Origin: Sedimenticola sp.
GTDB lineage: Bacteria; Pseudomonadota; Gammaproteobacteria; Chromatiales; Chromatiaceae
Length of the DNA: 5,506 nucleotides
NCBI GenBank assembly: GCA_027041035.1
Contig: JALULB010000039.1
Location: 1-5,506, forward strand
Direction: 5' to 3'
Shown here: one piece after another, positions 4,606 to 5,506 of the stretch
Numbering within the stretch: the stretch's first letter is position 1
Layout: every line of letters starts with the position of its first letter
Position numbers and translations under genes: made by a program
The notes under the pieces: generated by a model
Databases searched by the model: none
Told to the model about the DNA's origin: nothing
The model's input: only the letters and a program-made list of their open reading frames with translations

Positions 4606-5506
4606 GGATAGCCTCGGTTGATATATCGGGTTTACGCGCGCCGAACAGCCAGTGCCACAGGCGGGCCGCCAGCCGCCGGACATCGTCCGCGATCAGCCAG
4701 AAACTCGGCAGCGCCAGCAGGATCAGCAAGGTGGAAAACAGCAGCCCAAAGCCCAGACTGACCGCCATAGGCGACAGAAAGGCGGTCTGCCCGGTGGCAA
4801 AGAAGATCAGCGGCGAGATGCCGAGAAAGGTGGTGATGCTGGTCAGCAGAATCGGCCGGATGCGCGCGCGACCGGCCGCCACCATCGCCGCGATACGCGC
4901 CTGCCCGGCGGCGCGGCGCAGATTGGCGAAATCGACCAGGATCAGCGAATCGTTGACGACGATGCCGGTCAGCGCGAGAAAACCGATCATCGACAGAAAC
5001 TGTAAGTGAAAGCCGAACAAGGCATGGCCGACGACCACGCCGATCGCGCCGAACGGGATGGAGAACATCACCACCAGCGGATCGAGCAGCGACCGAAACA
5101 GGCTGGCCAGGATGAAGAAGATCACCCCGAGCGCGATCCAGGTAGCGCGCTTGATATCGCGCATCGACTCCGAGGCCTGCTTCTTCTCGCCGAGAAACAA
5201 CAGCTCTTGGCCCGGATGGCGCTTGCCGATATCGCCGAACTGCTGCTTGACCCGCTCGACCACCTCGTCGGCGGTCATGATATCGTCGTCCACCTCGCCG
5301 GTGATCGTCACCAGGCGCCGCATGTCGCGCCGGCTGATGGTATTGAAGCCGCGCCCGCGGCTGATGTCGGCGACATCGCGCAACAGCACCACCTTGCCAC
5401 TGTCCAGCGTCACCGGCAGGCGCGCCAGCGCGGTGCGTACCGGTTTTCTTGGTATCGAGGCGGTGCATGTGAACTGGAAGAACAAGCGCATCCCGGTACG
5501 CACCGC
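4589..5506 (-). CDS. RND-family transporter permease, C-terminal part (runs off right edge; apparent inverted patch at 5444-5492)
   Basis: The frame is open from the right edge to TAA at 4589-4591 and encodes the last 305 residues of an AcrB/HAE1-like proton-driven pump (full members are about 1000-1050 residues). From about 5443 leftward the sequence is canonical: a periplasmic part with VVLLRDVADISRG and a porter-domain stretch (VTITGEVDDDIMTADEVVERV), then five membrane helices corresponding to TM8-TM12: ATWIALGVIFFILASLF, the LVVMFSIPFGAIGVVVGHAL region, FLSMIGFLALTGIVVNDSLI, ILLTSITTFLGISPLIFF and SLGFGLLFSTLLILLALPSF. The GIVVNDSLILVDF and RPILLTSITT signatures are diagnostic. Residues encoded by 5444-5492 (MRLFFQFTCTASIPRK) do not look like RND protein, whereas the opposite strand of the same bases does, so an inversion or assembly fault is suspected there. 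Substrate is not predictable from this part. The 3' end overlaps amgK. Confidence 0.88.
   Translation of the reverse strand, partial: AVRTGMRLFFQFTCTASIPRKPVRTALARLPVTLDSGKVVLLRDVADISRGRGFNTISRRDMRRLVTITGEVDDDIMTADEVVERVKQQFGDIGKRHPGQELLFLGEKKQASESMRDIKRATWIALGVIFFILASLFRSLLDPLVVMFSIPFGAIGVVVGHALFGFHLQFLSMIGFLALTGIVVNDSLILVDFANLRRAAGQARIAAMVAAGRARIRPILLTSITTFLGISPLIFFATGQTAFLSPMAVSLGFGLLFSTLLILLALPSFWLIADDVRRLAARLWHWLFGARKPDISTEAIHDSTQ
4612..4615 (-). promoter_or_regulatory. Ribosome-binding site deciding the amgK start
   Basis: Minus-strand GAGG is six bases before the ATG at 4605 and lies inside the end of the RND reading frame. It supports the shorter 326-residue product and reinitiation from the overlapping upstream gene. 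Confidence 0.55.
5430..5443 (+). repeat. Left arm of 14-base perfect inverted repeat
   Basis: GCGGTGCGTACCGG, the exact reverse complement of 5493-5506. In the RND gene frame this arm encodes PVRT on the minus strand. The match stops inward at 5444/5492. Confidence 0.9.
5444..5492 (-). other. 49-base segment inverted relative to the surrounding RND gene
   Basis: Read on the plus strand in the frame starting at 5430, this segment and its arms encode AVRTGFLGIEAVHVNW then KNKRIPVRTA, which fits the RND periplasmic pattern of a 'VRxxFxGxEA' helix followed by a short turn and 'IPVRT'. Placed on the minus strand by inverting 5430-5506, it joins ALARLPVTLDSGKVV in frame without a stop. In the orientation given, the same bases yield a non-RND stretch. 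I infer a recombined or misassembled orientation. Confidence 0.7.
5493..5506 (-). repeat. Right arm of 14-base perfect inverted repeat, ending at the window edge
   Basis: CCGGTACGCACCGC on the plus strand, the reverse complement of 5430-5443. It ends at the last base of the window, so the repeat may be longer than 14 bases. Confidence 0.9.

Noticed and set aside
3793..4611. 272-residue plus-strand open frame opposite amgK
   Set aside because: Antisense to the kinase catalytic motifs; Gln/Val/Ala/Leu-rich with no domain.
4632..5468. 278-residue alternative minus-strand frame inside the RND gene
   Set aside because: Arg/Gly/Asp/His-rich, lacks membrane helices, and is an out-of-frame shadow of a clear transporter sequence.
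1..5506. CRISPR array, tRNA or rRNA gene, insertion sequence
   Set aside because: No regularly spaced repeats, no recognisable RNA-gene sequence and no transposase were found; the only notable inverted repeat pair is the 14-base one at the right edge.

Overview
The window is high-GC DNA from a Gram-negative bacterium, probably a member of the Pseudomonadota and most likely a gammaproteobacterium. This rests on an RND-type inner-membrane pump, an AmgK-type MurNAc/GlcNAc kinase (a peptidoglycan-recycling enzyme of Gram-negatives), a Tat-like export signal, a sigma-54-type promoter candidate and mostly Shine-Dalgarno-led genes. The organism itself cannot be named from the sequence.

Layout: (1) 1-114, C-terminal tail of a VanZ-like membrane protein (+). 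(2) 127-1254, a nucleotidyltransferase of the NTP_transf_5 type (-), convergent with the VanZ tail. (3) 1255-1621, a 367-base gene-free divergent regulatory region with a sigma-70-like promoter candidate, a bulged dyad and a strong sigma-54 (-24/-12) candidate. (4) 1622-2125, a small exported, four-cysteine protein of unknown function (+), followed by two hairpins. (5) 2364-2678 and 2698-3573, a PqqD-like small protein and an HprK-related P-loop kinase (+), 19 bases apart. (6) 3625-4605, an AmgK-like sugar kinase (-), overlapping by 17 bases the end of (7) 4589-5506, the C-terminal part of an RND transporter (-) that runs off the right edge.

Genes 2, 5 and perhaps 4 look like one functional unit: the 'HPr-rel-A' association of a PqqD-like protein, an HprK-like kinase and a nucleotidyltransferase. 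That association is known from genome neighbourhoods but, to my knowledge, has no established biochemical function. The small Tat-like protein directly upstream is a plausible client, with PqqD as the peptide-binding part and the kinase or nucleotidyltransferase as modifying enzymes. That role is inference. The sigma-54 candidate sits 145-160 bases before the client gene and would make the unit an activator-dependent regulon.

The oddest local structure is at the right edge. The last 77 bases are bounded by perfect 14-base inverted repeats, and the 49 bases between them read as normal RND protein only on the wrong strand. Flipping that segment restores a continuous, canonical RND sequence in frame. 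It is either a very small natural inversion or, at least as likely, a strand-switch or assembly artefact at a contig end.
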